DNA of 64,000 bases from Streptomyces specialis (GTDB lineage Bacteria; Actinomycetota; Actinomycetes; Streptomycetales; Streptomycetaceae): NCBI RefSeq assembly GCF_001493375.1, contig NZ_LN929897.1, positions 101,078-165,077 of the forward strand, read 5' to 3'. Under the pieces are notes generated by a model. The model saw only the letters and a program-made list of their open reading frames with translations. It searched no databases and was not told the DNA's origin. Made by a program: the position numbers and the translations under genes. Positions 9,228-18,017 of the stretch are shown piece by piece; position 1 is the stretch's first letter; each line of letters starts with the position of its first letter.

Positions 9228-9596
9228 ATGATCCAGCAGGAGTCGCGACTGCGCGTCGCCGACAACACGGGTGCCAAGGAGATCCTCTGCATCCGCGTTC
9301 TCGGTGGATCCGGGCGCCGCTACGCGGGCATCGGTGACGTCATCGTGGCCACCGTCAAGGACGCTATCCCCGGTGGCAATGTGAAGAAGGGCGACGTCGT
9401 CAAGGCTGTCGTCGTGCGCGCCGTCAAGGAGCGCCGGCGGCCGGACGGCTCGTACATCCGCTTCGACGAGAACGCCGCCGTCATCCTCAAGAACGACGGC
9501 GACCCCCGTGGCACCCGTATCTTCGGCCCGGTGGGCCGTGAGCTGCGCGAGAAGAAGTTCATGAAGATCATCTCGCTCGCGCCGGAGGTGCTGTGA
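9228..9596 (+). CDS. rplN: 50S ribosomal protein L14
   Basis: This 122-residue L14 forms intersubunit bridges with 16S rRNA. It has MIQQESRLRVADNTGAKEI and GTRIFGPVGRELREK. Its length is standard. It heads the spc-type block, although no promoter or gap separates it from the S10 genes, so both are probably transcribed together. Confidence 0.98.
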   Translation: MIQQESRLRVADNTGAKEILCIRVLGGSGRRYAGIGDVIVATVKDAIPGGNVKKGDVVKAVVVRAVKERRRPDGSYIRFDENAAVILKNDGDPRGTRIFGPVGRELREKKFMKIISLAPEVL

Positions 9597-9598
9597 GC

Positions 9599-9922
9599 AT
9601 GAAGATCAAGAAGGGCGACCTGGTCCAGGTCATCACCGGTAAGGACAAGGGCAAGCAGGGCAAGGTCATCGTGGCCTTCCCCCGCGAGGACCGCGTCCTG
9701 GTCGAGGGTGTCAACCGGGTCAAGAAGCACACGAAGGCCGGCGCGACCGCCCGCGGGTCCAAGACCGGTGGCATCATCACGACCGAGGCCCCCATCCACG
9801 TGAGCAATGTCGCGCTGGTGGTGGAGAAGGACGGCAAGAAGGTCACCACCCGGATCGGCTACCGCTTCGACGAGGACGGCAACAAGATCCGCGTTGCGCG
9901 CCGGACCGGTGAGGACATCTGA
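9599..9922 (+). CDS. rplX: 50S ribosomal protein L24
   Basis: This 107-residue L24 is an assembly initiator. The KOW motif ITGKDKGKQGKVI is near residues 12-24. The start is the ATG at 9599 (MKIKKGDLVQV). A GTG at 9593 overlapping the rplN stop would add two residues and cannot be excluded. The stop overlaps the rplE ATG. Confidence 0.96.
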   Translation: MKIKKGDLVQVITGKDKGKQGKVIVAFPREDRVLVEGVNRVKKHTKAGATARGSKTGGIITTEAPIHVSNVALVVEKDGKKVTTRIGYRFDEDGNKIRVARRTGEDI

Positions 9923-10488
9923 TGACCACTGCCACCGCCAACGCCGTGCCGCGTCTGAAGACGCGGTACCGCGAAGAGATCATCGGCAAGCTGCGTGACG
10001 AGTTCCAGTACCCGAACATCATGCAGGTGCCGGGCCTGACCAAGATCGTGGTCAACATGGGTGTGGGCGACGCCGCCCGCGACTCCAAGCTGATCGAGGG
10101 CGCCGTGCGCGACCTCGCCACGATCACCGGTCAGAAGCCGACCGTGACCAAGGCCCGCAAGTCCATCGCGCAGTTCAAGCTGCGCGAGGGGCAGCCGATC
10201 GGCGCGCACGTGACGCTGCGCGGCGACCGGATGTGGGAGTTCCTCGACCGGCTGCTGTCGCTGGCGCTGCCGCGCATCCGCGACTTCCGCGGCCTGTCCC
10301 CCAAGCAGTTCGACGGGCGGGGGAACTACACGTTCGGTCTCACGGAGCAGGTCATGTTCCACGAGATCGACCCCGACCGCATCGACCGGGTGCGGGGCAT
10401 GGACATCACCGTGGTCACCACGGCCACGACCGACGACGAGGGCCGCAGCCTGCTGCGCCTCCTCGGATTCCCCTTCAAGGAGGCGTGA
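9922..10488 (+). CDS. rplE: 50S ribosomal protein L5
   Basis: This 188-residue L5 binds 5S rRNA and contacts the P-site tRNA. The blocks KIVVNMGVGDA, GQKPTVTKARKSIAQFKLREG and TFGLTEQVMFHEID are conserved. The start overlaps the rplX stop by one base. The GTG-start rpsN follows after 2 bases. Confidence 0.98.
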   Translation: MTTATANAVPRLKTRYREEIIGKLRDEFQYPNIMQVPGLTKIVVNMGVGDAARDSKLIEGAVRDLATITGQKPTVTKARKSIAQFKLREGQPIGAHVTLRGDRMWEFLDRLLSLALPRIRDFRGLSPKQFDGRGNYTFGLTEQVMFHEIDPDRIDRVRGMDITVVTTATTDDEGRSLLRLLGFPFKEA

Positions 10489-10490
10489 CC

Positions 10491-10676
10491 GTGGCGAAGA
10501 AGGCTCTGATCGCCAAGGCCAGCCGCAAGCCGAAGTTCGCCGTGCGTGGCTACACGCGCTGCCAGCGCTGCGGCCGGCCGCACTCCGTGTACCGCAAGTT
10601 CGGCCTGTGCCGTGTGTGCCTCCGTGAGATGGCGCACCGCGGCGAGCTGCCGGGCGTCACCAAGAGCTCCTGGTAA
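10491..10676 (+). CDS. rpsN: 30S ribosomal protein S14, zinc-binding type
   Basis: This 61-residue type Z S14 has a GTG start. Two CxxC pairs (CQRC and CRVC) form the zinc site, so this is the zinc-requiring form. Streptomyces usually encodes a separate zinc-free paralogue under Zur control elsewhere (family knowledge). It ends TKSSW as in the family. It was too short to be obvious, but the spacing to rplE (2 bases) and rpsH supports it. Confidence 0.97.
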   Translation: MAKKALIAKASRKPKFAVRGYTRCQRCGRPHSVYRKFGLCRVCLREMAHRGELPGVTKSSW

Positions 10677-10758
10677 CACCGACTACGCCGTAGGTCCCGT
10701 GTCCGCGCGTCACCGCGCGGGCGAGGAAACCCCGGCGAGAGAGGCCCAAGGCCGTTAC

Positions 10759-11157
10759 ATGACCATGACCGATCCGATCGCAGACATGCTGACCCGTCTG
10801 CGGAACGCGAACTCGGCGTACCACGACTCCGTCGTGATGCCGCACAGCAAGATCAAGTCGCACATCGCGGAGATCCTCCAGCAGGAGGGCTACATCACCG
10901 GCTGGAAGACCGAGGAAGCCCAGGTGGGCAAGGCCCTCGTGCTCGAGCTGAAGTACGGCCCGAACCGCGAGCGCTCGATCGCCGGCATCAAGCGGATCTC
11001 CAAGCCGGGCCTTCGGGTCTACGCGAAGTCCACGAGTCTGCCGAAGGTGCTCGGCGGCCTGGGCGTGGCGATCATCTCCACGTCGCACGGGCTGCTCACC
11101 GACAAGCAGGCGCAGAAGAAGGGCGTGGGTGGGGAAGTCCTCGCCTACGTCTGGTGA
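10759..11157 (+). CDS. rpsH: 30S ribosomal protein S8
   Basis: This 132-residue S8 is a primary 16S rRNA binder and the translational repressor of the spc operon in E. coli. It starts MTMTDPIADMLTRLRNAN and ends with GVGGEVLAYVW. The 82-base gap from rpsN contains a short GC hairpin (GTCCGCGCGTCACCGCGCGGG) but no clear promoter. Confidence 0.98.
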   Translation: MTMTDPIADMLTRLRNANSAYHDSVVMPHSKIKSHIAEILQQEGYITGWKTEEAQVGKALVLELKYGPNRERSIAGIKRISKPGLRVYAKSTSLPKVLGGLGVAIISTSHGLLTDKQAQKKGVGGEVLAYVW

Positions 11158-11179
11158 CGGAAGGGAACGGAGGAGAGCC

Positions 11180-11719
11180 ATGTCGCGTATTGGCAAGCAG
11201 CCGATCCAGATTCCCGCCGGTGTGGACGTCACCATCGAGGGGCGCAAGGTCGAGGTGAAGGGCCCCAAGGGCGCCCTGTCGCACACCGTCGTCGCGCCGA
11301 TCGAGGTGTCCCGTGGCGAGGACGGTGCCATCCTGGTGAGCCGTCCCAACGACGAGAACCGCTACCGTGCTCTGCACGGCCTGTCGCGCACGCTGGTGGC
11401 CAACATGATCACCGGTGTCACTCAGGGCTACATCAAGAAGCTCGAGATCAGCGGCGTCGGTTACCGCGTCCAGGCCAAGGGCACCAGCCTCGAGTTCTCG
11501 CTGGGCTACAGCCACCCGATTCTCGTCGAGCCCCCGGAGGGCATCGCGTTCAAGGTCGAGACCCCGACCCGGTTCAGCGTCGAGGGGATCGACAAGCAGA
11601 AGGTCGGCGAGGTCGCGGCCAACATCCGCAAGCTGCGGAAGCCCGACCCGTACAAGGCCAAGGGCGTGAAGTACGAGGGCGAAGTCATCCGCCGCAAGGT
11701 CGGAAAGGCTGGTAAGTAG
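11180..11719 (+). CDS. rplF: 50S ribosomal protein L6
   Basis: This 179-residue L6 sits near the sarcin-ricin loop. It has MSRIGKQPIQIPAGVDV and the C-terminal KLRKPDPYKAKGVKY motif. GGAGGAG precedes the ATG at 11180. rplR begins two bases after its stop. Confidence 0.98.
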   Translation: MSRIGKQPIQIPAGVDVTIEGRKVEVKGPKGALSHTVVAPIEVSRGEDGAILVSRPNDENRYRALHGLSRTLVANMITGVTQGYIKKLEISGVGYRVQAKGTSLEFSLGYSHPILVEPPEGIAFKVETPTRFSVEGIDKQKVGEVAANIRKLRKPDPYKAKGVKYEGEVIRRKVGKAGK

Positions 11720-11721
11720 CC

Positions 11722-12105
11722 ATGGCATACGGCATCAAGATCGCCAAGGGCGACGCGCGCAAGCGTGTCGCGAACAAGCGCCGCCACGTGCGCATCCGCA
11801 AGAAGATCTCCGGCACGACCGAGCGTCCGCGCCTGGTGGTGACTCGTTCCAACCGCCACATGGTGGCGCAGGTCGTGGACGACACCGTCGGGCACACGCT
11901 CGCCTCCGCCTCGTCTCTCGACGTGTCCATCCGTGGCGCCGAGGGCGACAAGAGCGACAAGGCCAAGCGCGTCGGCGCGCTGGTGGCCGAGCGGGCCAGG
12001 GCCGCGGGCGTCGAGGCCGTGGTGTTCGACCGCGGGGGTAACAGGTACGCCGGGCGCGTCGCCGCGCTGGCGGACGCCGCCCGCGAGGCGGGGCTCAAGT
12101 TCTGA
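11722..12105 (+). CDS. rplR: 50S ribosomal protein L18
   Basis: This 127-residue L18 carries 5S rRNA to the central protuberance with L5. It has a basic N-terminus RKRVANKRRHVRIRKKI, the RLVVTRSNRHMVAQVV strand and the C-terminal AALADAAREAGLKF. Its length is normal. Confidence 0.98.
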   Translation: MAYGIKIAKGDARKRVANKRRHVRIRKKISGTTERPRLVVTRSNRHMVAQVVDDTVGHTLASASSLDVSIRGAEGDKSDKAKRVGALVAERARAAGVEAVVFDRGGNRYAGRVAALADAAREAGLKF

Positions 12106-12142
12106 GCCGGTCCCGTCGACTGAATCGAGAGAGGTAATTCCA

Positions 12143-12745
12143 ATGGCTGGACCACAGCGCCGCGGTGGTGGCGCGGGGGGCGGCGAGCGGCGGGACCGTA
12201 AGGGCCGGGACGGCGGCGCCGCCGCCGAGAAGACCGCGTACGTCGAGCGTGTCGTCGCGATCAACCGTGTCGCCAAGGTAGTGAAGGGTGGTCGCCGCTT
12301 CAGCTTCACCGCGCTGGTCGTGGTGGGCGACGGCGACGGCACCGTCGGTGTCGGGTACGGCAAGGCCAAGGAGGTGCCGGCCGCCATCGCCAAGGGTGTC
12401 GAGGAGGCCAAGAAGCACTTCTTCAAGGTCCCCCGCATCCAGGGCACCATCCCGCACCCGTTCCAGGGTGAGGAAGCCGCGGGTGTCGTGCTGCTCAAGC
12501 CGGCCTCGCCGGGTACCGGCGTGATCGCCGGCGGCCCGGTGCGCGCCGTGCTGGAGTGCGCGGGCATCCACGACGTGCTGAGCAAGTCGCTCGGCTCGTC
12601 CAACCCGATCAACATCGTGCACGCCACGGTGGCCGCTCTGAAGGGCCTTCAGCGCCCCGAGGAGATCGCCGCCCGCCGTGGTCTGCCGCTCGAGGACGTC
12701 GCTCCCGCCGCTCTGCTGCGGGCGCGCGCCGGGGTGGGTGCGTGA
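12143..12745 (+). CDS. rpsE: 30S ribosomal protein S5
   Basis: This 200-residue S5 is involved in decoding accuracy and mRNA helicase activity. A 30-residue Gly/Arg-rich N-terminal tail precedes the double-stranded RNA-binding domain (RVVAINRVAKVVKGGRRFSF). The C-terminal domain holds KSLGSSNPINIVHAT. GAGAGAGG lies before the ATG at 12143. The stop overlaps the rpmD ATG. Confidence 0.98.
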   Translation: MAGPQRRGGGAGGGERRDRKGRDGGAAAEKTAYVERVVAINRVAKVVKGGRRFSFTALVVVGDGDGTVGVGYGKAKEVPAAIAKGVEEAKKHFFKVPRIQGTIPHPFQGEEAAGVVLLKPASPGTGVIAGGPVRAVLECAGIHDVLSKSLGSSNPINIVHATVAALKGLQRPEEIAARRGLPLEDVAPAALLRARAGVGA

Positions 12746-12927
12746 TGGCCCGGCTGAAGATCACTCAGGTCAAGTCCCGCATCGGGAGCAAGCAGAACCA
12801 CCGGGAGACGCTGCGCTCGCTCGGGCTGCGGCGTATCAACGACGTGGTCGTCAAGGAAGACCGCCCGGAGATCCGCGGCATGGCCACGACCGTGCGGCAT
12901 CTGGTGACGGTCGAGGAGGTGGACTGA
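12745..12927 (+). CDS. rpmD: 50S ribosomal protein L30
   Basis: This 60-residue L30 is a small ferredoxin-like-fold protein. It begins ARLKITQVKSRIGSKQNHR and contains the conserved SLGLRRIND segment. It is coupled to rpsE by a TGATG overlap and followed one base later by rplO. Confidence 0.97.
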   Translation: MARLKITQVKSRIGSKQNHRETLRSLGLRRINDVVVKEDRPEIRGMATTVRHLVTVEEVD

Positions 12928-12928
12928 G

Positions 12929-13408
12929 ATGGCGGACCTCGCCAAGAAGGAGACCGCCACGAGCGGCCCCCTGAAGCTCCACGACCTGCGTCCCGCGCCG
13001 GGCGCCAAGAAGGCCAAGATCCGGGTGGGTCGTGGTGAGGCGTCCAAGGGCAAGACCGCGGGCCGCGGCACCAAGGGCACCAAGGCCCGGTACCAGGTCA
13101 GGGCGGGCTTCGAGGGCGGTCAGCTCCCGCTGATCCAGCGGCTGCCGAAGCTCAAGGGCTTCCGCAACCCCGCCCACAAGCAGTTCCAGGTCGTCAACCT
13201 CGACCGTCTCGCCGCCCTCTACCCGGAGGGTGGAGAGGTGACCGTCGAGGACCTGGTCGCCAAGGGCGCGGTGCGCAAGAACGAGCTCGTGAAGGTGCTG
13301 GGTTCCGGTGAGATCTCCGTGGCCCTGACGGTGACGGTCGACGCCGTCTCCGCCTCGGCGAAGGAGAAGATCACCGCGGCCGGTGGCACCGTCACCGACG
13401 GTTCCTGA
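12929..13408 (+). CDS. rplO: 50S ribosomal protein L15
   Basis: This 159-residue L15 is a late assembly protein. The Gly/Lys-rich N-terminal part RVGRGEASKGKTAGRGTKGTKARY and the C-terminal GEISVALTVTVDAVSASA are conserved. The start at 12929 gives about 8 residues more than S. coelicolor L15 as I remember it. A 190-base gap with a hairpin follows before secY. Confidence 0.97.
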   Translation: MADLAKKETATSGPLKLHDLRPAPGAKKAKIRVGRGEASKGKTAGRGTKGTKARYQVRAGFEGGQLPLIQRLPKLKGFRNPAHKQFQVVNLDRLAALYPEGGEVTVEDLVAKGAVRKNELVKVLGSGEISVALTVTVDAVSASAKEKITAAGGTVTDGS

Positions 13409-13436
13409 GTCGGTGGACGCACGGCCGAAAAGGTAA

Positions 13437-13478
13437 GACTGACCGGGGACGTCCGCGCATGGGCGTCCCCGGTCAGTC
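13437..13478 (+). terminator. Hairpin between rplO and secY
   Basis: A perfect 15-bp stem (GACTGACCGGGGACG with its complement) encloses a 12-base loop 28 bases after the rplO stop. No U-run follows. It probably terminates or attenuates the ribosomal-protein transcript and lowers read-through into secY. A separate secY promoter in 13480-13590 is then likely, but I could not assign its boxes. Confidence 0.6.
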
Positions 13479-13598
13479 GTTCCGGCCCGGGGCCCGCGCC
13501 GGTAAGGTGGCGTCCGTTGTCGTCACCCGTTCTGTCATATTCATTGGACTTCTAAGACCGAACCTCTCGCGCTCACCGCGGGGGGCGCAGGAGGAGCC

Positions 13599-14924
13599 GT
13601 GCTCACCGCGTTCGCACGGGCGTTCCAGACGCCCGACCTGCGTAAGAAGCTGGTCTTCACACTTGGCATCGTCGTGCTGTTCCGGCTCGGCCAGCACGTC
13701 CCGGTGCCCGGGGTCAGCTTCCAGAACGTCGATCAGTGTGTGAAGGAGGCCGAGGACCTCGGAGGGGGTTCGAGTCTGTTCGGTCTGGTGAACATGTTCA
13801 GCGGCGGGGCGTTGCTGCAGCTCACCGTGTTCGCCCTCGGCATCATGCCCTACATCACCGCGAGCATCATCCTTCAGTTGCTCGTGGTCGTGATCCCCCG
13901 GCTGGAGGCCCTCAAGAAGGAGGGACAGGCCGGCCAGGCGAAGATCACCCAGTACACGCGGTATCTCACCATGGCTCTCGCCGTGCTCCAGGCGACGGGT
14001 CTGGTGGCGACCGCCCGCAGTGGCACCCTCTTCCCCCAGTGCACGGTGCGTAACGACATCATCCCCGACGACTCCGTCTTCACGACGCTGGTCATGGTGA
14101 TTGCCCTCACATCCGCCACCGCACTCATCATGTGGATGGGTGAACTGATTACCGACCGGGGTATCGGTAACGGCATGTCCATGCTGATGTTCGTCTCCAT
14201 CGCCGCCGGGTTCCCGGCTTCGCTGTGGCAGATCAAGCAGCAGGGCAGCCTGGCCGACGGCTGGATCGAATTCGGCACCGTCGTCGCGTGCGGTCTCGCC
14301 ATGGTCGGGCTGGTGGTCTTCGTCGAGCTGGCGCAGCGCCGCATCCCCGTGCAGTACGCCAAGCGGATGATCGGGCGCCGTTCCTACGGTGGCACCTCGA
14401 CGTACATCCCGCTCAAGGTCAATCAGGCGGGTGTGATTCCTGTCATCTTCGCCTCGTCGCTGCTCTACATTCCGCAGCTCCTCGTGCAGTTCGCCGGGTC
14501 CGATTCCGGCGGCTGGACGGACTGGGTGACCCGGCATTTCACCGGCGGTGACCACCCGTACTACATCACTACGTACTTCCTGCTCATCGTCTTCTTCGCC
14601 TTCTTCTACGTGGCCATCACCTTCAACCCCGAAGACGTAGCCGAAAACATGAAGAAGTATGGTGGGTTCATCCCGGGTATCCGGGCGGGCCGTCCCACGG
14701 TCGAGTACCTGAGCTACGTGCTGAACCGCATCACGTGGCCGGGGTCGCTCTATCTGGGTCTGATCGCCTTGGTGCCTACCGTGGCGCTGGTGATGTTCAA
14801 CGCAGAGCAGGACTTCCCATTCGGTGGGACATCCATTCTGATCATCGTGGGTGTCGGCCTGGAAACGGTGCGGCAGATTGAGAGTCAGCTCCACCAGCGC
14901 AATTACGAAGGGTTCCTACGCTGA
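13599..14924 (+). CDS. secY: Preprotein translocase subunit SecY
   Basis: This 441-residue channel subunit of the SecYEG translocon has ten membrane helices. It starts with GTG at 13599 (MLTAFARAFQTPDLRKKL). The plug/TM2 segment GLVNMFSGGALLQLTVFALG, cytosolic loop C4 (RRIPVQYAKRMIGRRSYGG) and loop C5 (KYGGFIPGIRAGRPT) that contact SecA or the ribosome are intact. Its TGA overlaps the adk ATG, giving translational coupling. Confidence 0.99.
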   Translation: MLTAFARAFQTPDLRKKLVFTLGIVVLFRLGQHVPVPGVSFQNVDQCVKEAEDLGGGSSLFGLVNMFSGGALLQLTVFALGIMPYITASIILQLLVVVIPRLEALKKEGQAGQAKITQYTRYLTMALAVLQATGLVATARSGTLFPQCTVRNDIIPDDSVFTTLVMVIALTSATALIMWMGELITDRGIGNGMSMLMFVSIAAGFPASLWQIKQQGSLADGWIEFGTVVACGLAMVGLVVFVELAQRRIPVQYAKRMIGRRSYGGTSTYIPLKVNQAGVIPVIFASSLLYIPQLLVQFAGSDSGGWTDWVTRHFTGGDHPYYITTYFLLIVFFAFFYVAITFNPEDVAENMKKYGGFIPGIRAGRPTVEYLSYVLNRITWPGSLYLGLIALVPTVALVMFNAEQDFPFGGTSILIIVGVGLETVRQIESQLHQRNYEGFLR

Positions 14925-15580
14925 TGCGAATCGTCCTCGTCGGACCGCCGGGCGCGGGTAAGGGCACGCAAGCCGCGTTGCTCGCCGAGCGCCTCGCCAT
15001 TCCGCACATCTCCACCGGCGATCTGTTCCGCGCCAACATCAGTCAGGGCACGGACCTCGGCCGCCAGGTCGAGTCCATCCTGCGTGAGGGCGGACTCGTA
15101 CCGGACGAGATCACTGTGGCGATGGCCGCGAACCGGCTCGCCCAGCCGGACGCCGGGGACGGTTTCCTGCTCGACGGCTTCCCCCGCAACATCGCCCAGG
15201 CCAAGGCCCTGGACGGGATGCTGGTGGAGGCCGGGCACAAGCTCGACGCGGTGCTGGACCTGGAGGTCCCCGAGGACGAGGTGGTCAAGCGCATCGCCGG
15301 CCGCCGCACCTGTCGCAAGGACAGCAGCCACGCGTTCCACTCGACGTACCGGCCCCCGCTGAAGGACGGCGTCTGCGACGTCTGTGGCGGCGAGCTGTAC
15401 CAGCGCGAGGACGACCGCGAGGACACCGTCCGCAAGCGGCTCTCGGTCTACCACCAGGAGACCGAGCCCATCATCGACTACTACCGCGCGCAGGGCCTGG
15501 TCTCCACGATCCCGGCCCTCGCCCCGGTTTCCGACGTCACCCAGCGGGCGCTGGACGCCCTGCCGGAACGCGCCGCCTGA
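14924..15580 (+). CDS. adk: Adenylate kinase
   Basis: This 218-residue enzyme interconverts ATP + AMP and 2 ADP. The P-loop GPPGAGKGT is at residues 7-15. It is the long form with a LID domain holding C-x5-H and CDVC, a possible zinc site as in Gram-positive enzymes, although the first CxxC pair is not complete. DGFPRN and the C-terminal YHQETEPIIDYY are typical. It overlaps secY by one base. Confidence 0.98.
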   Translation: MRIVLVGPPGAGKGTQAALLAERLAIPHISTGDLFRANISQGTDLGRQVESILREGGLVPDEITVAMAANRLAQPDAGDGFLLDGFPRNIAQAKALDGMLVEAGHKLDAVLDLEVPEDEVVKRIAGRRTCRKDSSHAFHSTYRPPLKDGVCDVCGGELYQREDDREDTVRKRLSVYHQETEPIIDYYRAQGLVSTIPALAPVSDVTQRALDALPERAA

Positions 15581-15606
15581 TCCGGCGCCCGAGAGGAATA
15601 TCACCC

Positions 15607-16443
15607 ATGGTGGAAATCAAGACCCCCGAGCAGATCGCGAAAATGCGCGCGGCCGGTCTTGTCGTCGCCGAGATACACCGCCGCTGTGCCCAGGCGGCGG
15701 TGCCCGGCGCCACCACCAAGGAGCTGGACGACATCGCGGCACAGGTGCTGGCCGAGCGGGACGCCAAGCCGAACTTCCTCGGCTACGGCGGCTTCCCGGC
15801 CAGCATCTGCACGTCGGTGAACGACGTCGTGGTGCACGGCATCCCGGACCGGGAGACCGTGCTCAAGGCGGGCGACATCATCTCGATCGACGCCGGCGCG
15901 ATCGTCGACGGCTGGCACGCGGACGCGGCGCTGACGGTCTTCGTGGGGGAGGGGCACGCGTCCTCGCTCCACGAGTTGAGCCGGGTGACCGAGGAGTCGC
16001 TGTGGGCCGGCATCGCCGCGATGCGCAAGGGCAACCGGCTGGTGGACATCTCCAAGGCCATCGAGACCTACATCCGCCGCCAGCCGCTCCCGCCGTCCGG
16101 CAAGTACGGCATCGTGGAGAACTACGGCGGCCACGGCATCGGCAGCGAGATGCACATGGACCCGCACCTGCTGAACTACGTGGACCGCCGGCGCGGGCGC
16201 GGCCCGCGCCTGGTGCCCGGGTTCTGCCTGGCGATCGAGCCGATGCTCTCGCTGGGCACCCCCAAGACGCACGTGCTGGCCGACGAGTGGACCGTGAAGA
16301 CGAACGACGGCACCTGGGCCGCGCACTGGGAGCACTCGGTGGCGCTGCTGGAGGAGGGCCCGCTCGTGCTCACCGCCGTGGACGGCGGCCGGGCCAAGCT
16401 CGCGGAGCTGGGCGTCACGGCCGCACCTGATCCGCTGGCTTAA
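15607..16443 (+). CDS. map: Methionine aminopeptidase, type I
   Basis: This 278-residue enzyme removes the initiator methionine. Metal ligands are recognisable: two Asp in IDAGAIVDGWHADAAL, His in GGHGIGSEMH, Glu in AIEPML and Glu in WEHSVAL. Its length is normal for type Ib without the extra N-terminal zinc extension. It lies 26 bases after adk and is followed by a small terminator and the infA promoter region. Confidence 0.98.
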   Translation: MVEIKTPEQIAKMRAAGLVVAEIHRRCAQAAVPGATTKELDDIAAQVLAERDAKPNFLGYGGFPASICTSVNDVVVHGIPDRETVLKAGDIISIDAGAIVDGWHADAALTVFVGEGHASSLHELSRVTEESLWAGIAAMRKGNRLVDISKAIETYIRRQPLPPSGKYGIVENYGGHGIGSEMHMDPHLLNYVDRRRGRGPRLVPGFCLAIEPMLSLGTPKTHVLADEWTVKTNDGTWAAHWEHSVALLEEGPLVLTAVDGGRAKLAELGVTAAPDPLA

Positions 16444-16452
16444 CGATCTTGT

Positions 16453-16482
16453 TCGGTGGGAAAGATCACCGATTCGTTTTTT
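16453..16482 (+). terminator. Weak intrinsic terminator after map
   Basis: A 6-bp stem (TCGGTG / CACCGA) with an 8-base loop is followed by TTCGTTTTTT, one of the few U-runs in the window. It lies 10 bases after the map stop, so it probably ends the secY-adk-map transcript. Confidence 0.5.
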
Positions 16483-16502
16483 CCCAAGGGGTGCCGTAGA
16501 CT
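16473..16502 (+). promoter_or_regulatory. Putative infA promoter
   Basis: TAGACT at 16497-16502 fits a TANNNT -10 box of the main vegetative sigma factor. The -35 region 18 bases upstream (TTCGTT) matches poorly. A start just after 16508 would give a leader of about 70 bases for infA. Confidence 0.4.
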
Positions 16503-16577
16503 GGTCAGTCGGTCCTGGTGCACCCGTCTGTCCAGGGCCATCCAGGTAGCCGATCCCGGAAGGTGAAGCGCTCAAGC

Positions 16578-16799
16578 ATGGCCAAAAAACAAGGGGCCAT
16601 CGAGATCGAGGGCACCGTCGTCGAGTCTCTGCCGAACGCGATGTTCAAGGTGGAGCTCCAGAACGGACACCAGGTTCTCGCGCACATCAGCGGCAAGATG
16701 CGGATGCACTACATCCGTATCCTGCCCGACGACCGGGTCGTGGTGGAGCTGTCTCCCTACGACCTGACGCGCGGGCGGATCGTCTACCGCTACAAGTAG
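16578..16799 (+). CDS. infA: Translation initiation factor IF-1
   Basis: This 73-residue IF-1 is an S1/OB-fold protein that occupies the A site during initiation. MAKKQGAIEIEGTVVESLPNAMFKVELQNGH is the conserved start, so ATG 16578 is chosen over in-frame ATG 16518. It opens the alpha-operon block with rpmJ, rpsM, rpsK, rpsD, rpoA and rplQ. Confidence 0.98.
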   Translation: MAKKQGAIEIEGTVVESLPNAMFKVELQNGHQVLAHISGKMRMHYIRILPDDRVVVELSPYDLTRGRIVYRYK

Positions 16800-16843
16800 C
16801 ACCACGTAGACACAGCAGATCAAGACCCGGAGAGCCTCAACTC

Positions 16844-16957
16844 ATGAAGGTCAGGCCGAGCGTCAAGAAGATCTGCGACAAGTGCAAGGTGATCCGCCGC
16901 CACGGGCGCGTCATGGTCATCTGCGAGAACCTGCGCCACAAGCAGCGCCAGGGCTGA
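16844..16957 (+). CDS. rpmJ: 50S ribosomal protein L36, zinc-ribbon form
   Basis: This 37-residue L36 (MKVRPSVKKICDKCKVIRR...) has cysteines at 11, 14 and 27 and a histidine at 32. This is the zinc-binding C+ form. It lies between infA and rpsM. The following 183 bases to rpsM hold a short hairpin (CCCCGG / CCGGGG near 17050-17068) and no gene. Confidence 0.96.
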   Translation: MKVRPSVKKICDKCKVIRRHGRVMVICENLRHKQRQG

Positions 16958-17140
16958 CCGCACCGTACTTTTCGCAGCCGCTTCGCGGACGCACGCGACA
17001 ACAGCTCACAGCAGATACCCGACCCCTCGCTCTGCGCGGGGACGACACCCCCGGTCGGAGGCCGGGGACCCGGGACCTCGACGGTCAGGGAACGGTGCTG
17101 CGTCAGACCTCCGACGACACCACATCAGGAGCCACACCAC

Positions 17141-17521
17141 ATGGCACGCCTCGCAGGCGTCGACCTTCCGCGTGACAAGCGCGTCGAGGTCGCTCTCACC
17201 TACGTCTTCGGCATCGGGCGCACCCTTGCCAAGGAGACGCTCGCCAACACCGGGGTGAACCCGGACACGCGCGTGCGTGATCTGGTCGAGGAAGACCTCG
17301 TCAAGATCCGCGAGTACGTGGACAACAACATCCGCACCGAGGGTGACCTCCGTCGCGAGATCCAGGCCGACATCCGCCGCAAGGTCGAGATCCAGTGCTA
17401 CGAGGGCATCCGTCACCGCCGTGGCCTGCCCGTTCACGGCCAGCGGACCAAGACCAACGCCCGCACCCGCAAGGGCCCGCGTCGCGCGATCGCCGGCAAG
17501 AAGAAGCCGGGCAAGAAGTAG
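17141..17521 (+). CDS. rpsM: 30S ribosomal protein S13
   Basis: This 126-residue S13 is a 30S head protein contacting P-site tRNA and forming intersubunit bridges. It starts MARLAGVDLPRDKRVEVALTYVFGIG and ends with the basic GQRTKTNARTRKGPRR and Lys-rich tail. AGGAG lies before the ATG. Confidence 0.98.
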   Translation: MARLAGVDLPRDKRVEVALTYVFGIGRTLAKETLANTGVNPDTRVRDLVEEDLVKIREYVDNNIRTEGDLRREIQADIRRKVEIQCYEGIRHRRGLPVHGQRTKTNARTRKGPRRAIAGKKKPGKK

Positions 17522-17585
17522 TCCGACCGGACGCCGCAAGCGGTCCGGCAGCAGGACCGACCACCTCCACGGGAGTTAACACCAC

Positions 17586-17990
17586 ATGCCTCCAAAGGGC
17601 CGTTCCGCCGGCGCCAAGAAAGTGCGCCGCAAGGAAAAGAAGAACGTCGCTCACGGGCACGCCCACATCAAGAGCACGTTCAACAACACCATCGTCTCGA
17701 TCACCGACCCGACGGGCAACGTGATCTCCTGGGCCTCCGCCGGTCACGTCGGCTTCAAGGGCTCCCGGAAGTCGACGCCGTTCGCGGCGCAGATGGCCGC
17801 GGAGAACGCGGCGCGCCGGGCGCAGGAGCACGGGATGCGCAAGGTCGACGTCTTCGTCAAGGGACCCGGCTCCGGCCGCGAGACCGCGATCCGCTCCCTC
17901 CAGGCCACCGGCCTGGAGGTCGGCTCGATCCAGGACGTCACCCCGACCCCGCACAACGGCTGCCGCCCGCCCAAGCGCCGGCGCGTCTGA
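17586..17990 (+). CDS. rpsK: 30S ribosomal protein S11
   Basis: This 134-residue S11 lies on the 30S platform by the E site. It has the NVAHGHAHIKSTFNNTIVSITD block, KGPGSGRETAIRSL and C-terminal TPTPHNGCRPPKRRRV. Its length is standard. It lies 64 bases after rpsM and 27 before rpsD. Confidence 0.98.
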   Translation: MPPKGRSAGAKKVRRKEKKNVAHGHAHIKSTFNNTIVSITDPTGNVISWASAGHVGFKGSRKSTPFAAQMAAENAARRAQEHGMRKVDVFVKGPGSGRETAIRSLQATGLEVGSIQDVTPTPHNGCRPPKRRRV

Positions 17991-18017
17991 CCAGGTGAAG
18001 TAGGAGACTGAGAGAAC

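Noticed and set aside
13473..14894. Long antisense frame over secY.
   Set aside because: His/Asp/Gly-rich composition, no homologue recognised. It is a shadow of secY codon use, as are many long reverse frames over tuf, groEL, rpoA and glpD.
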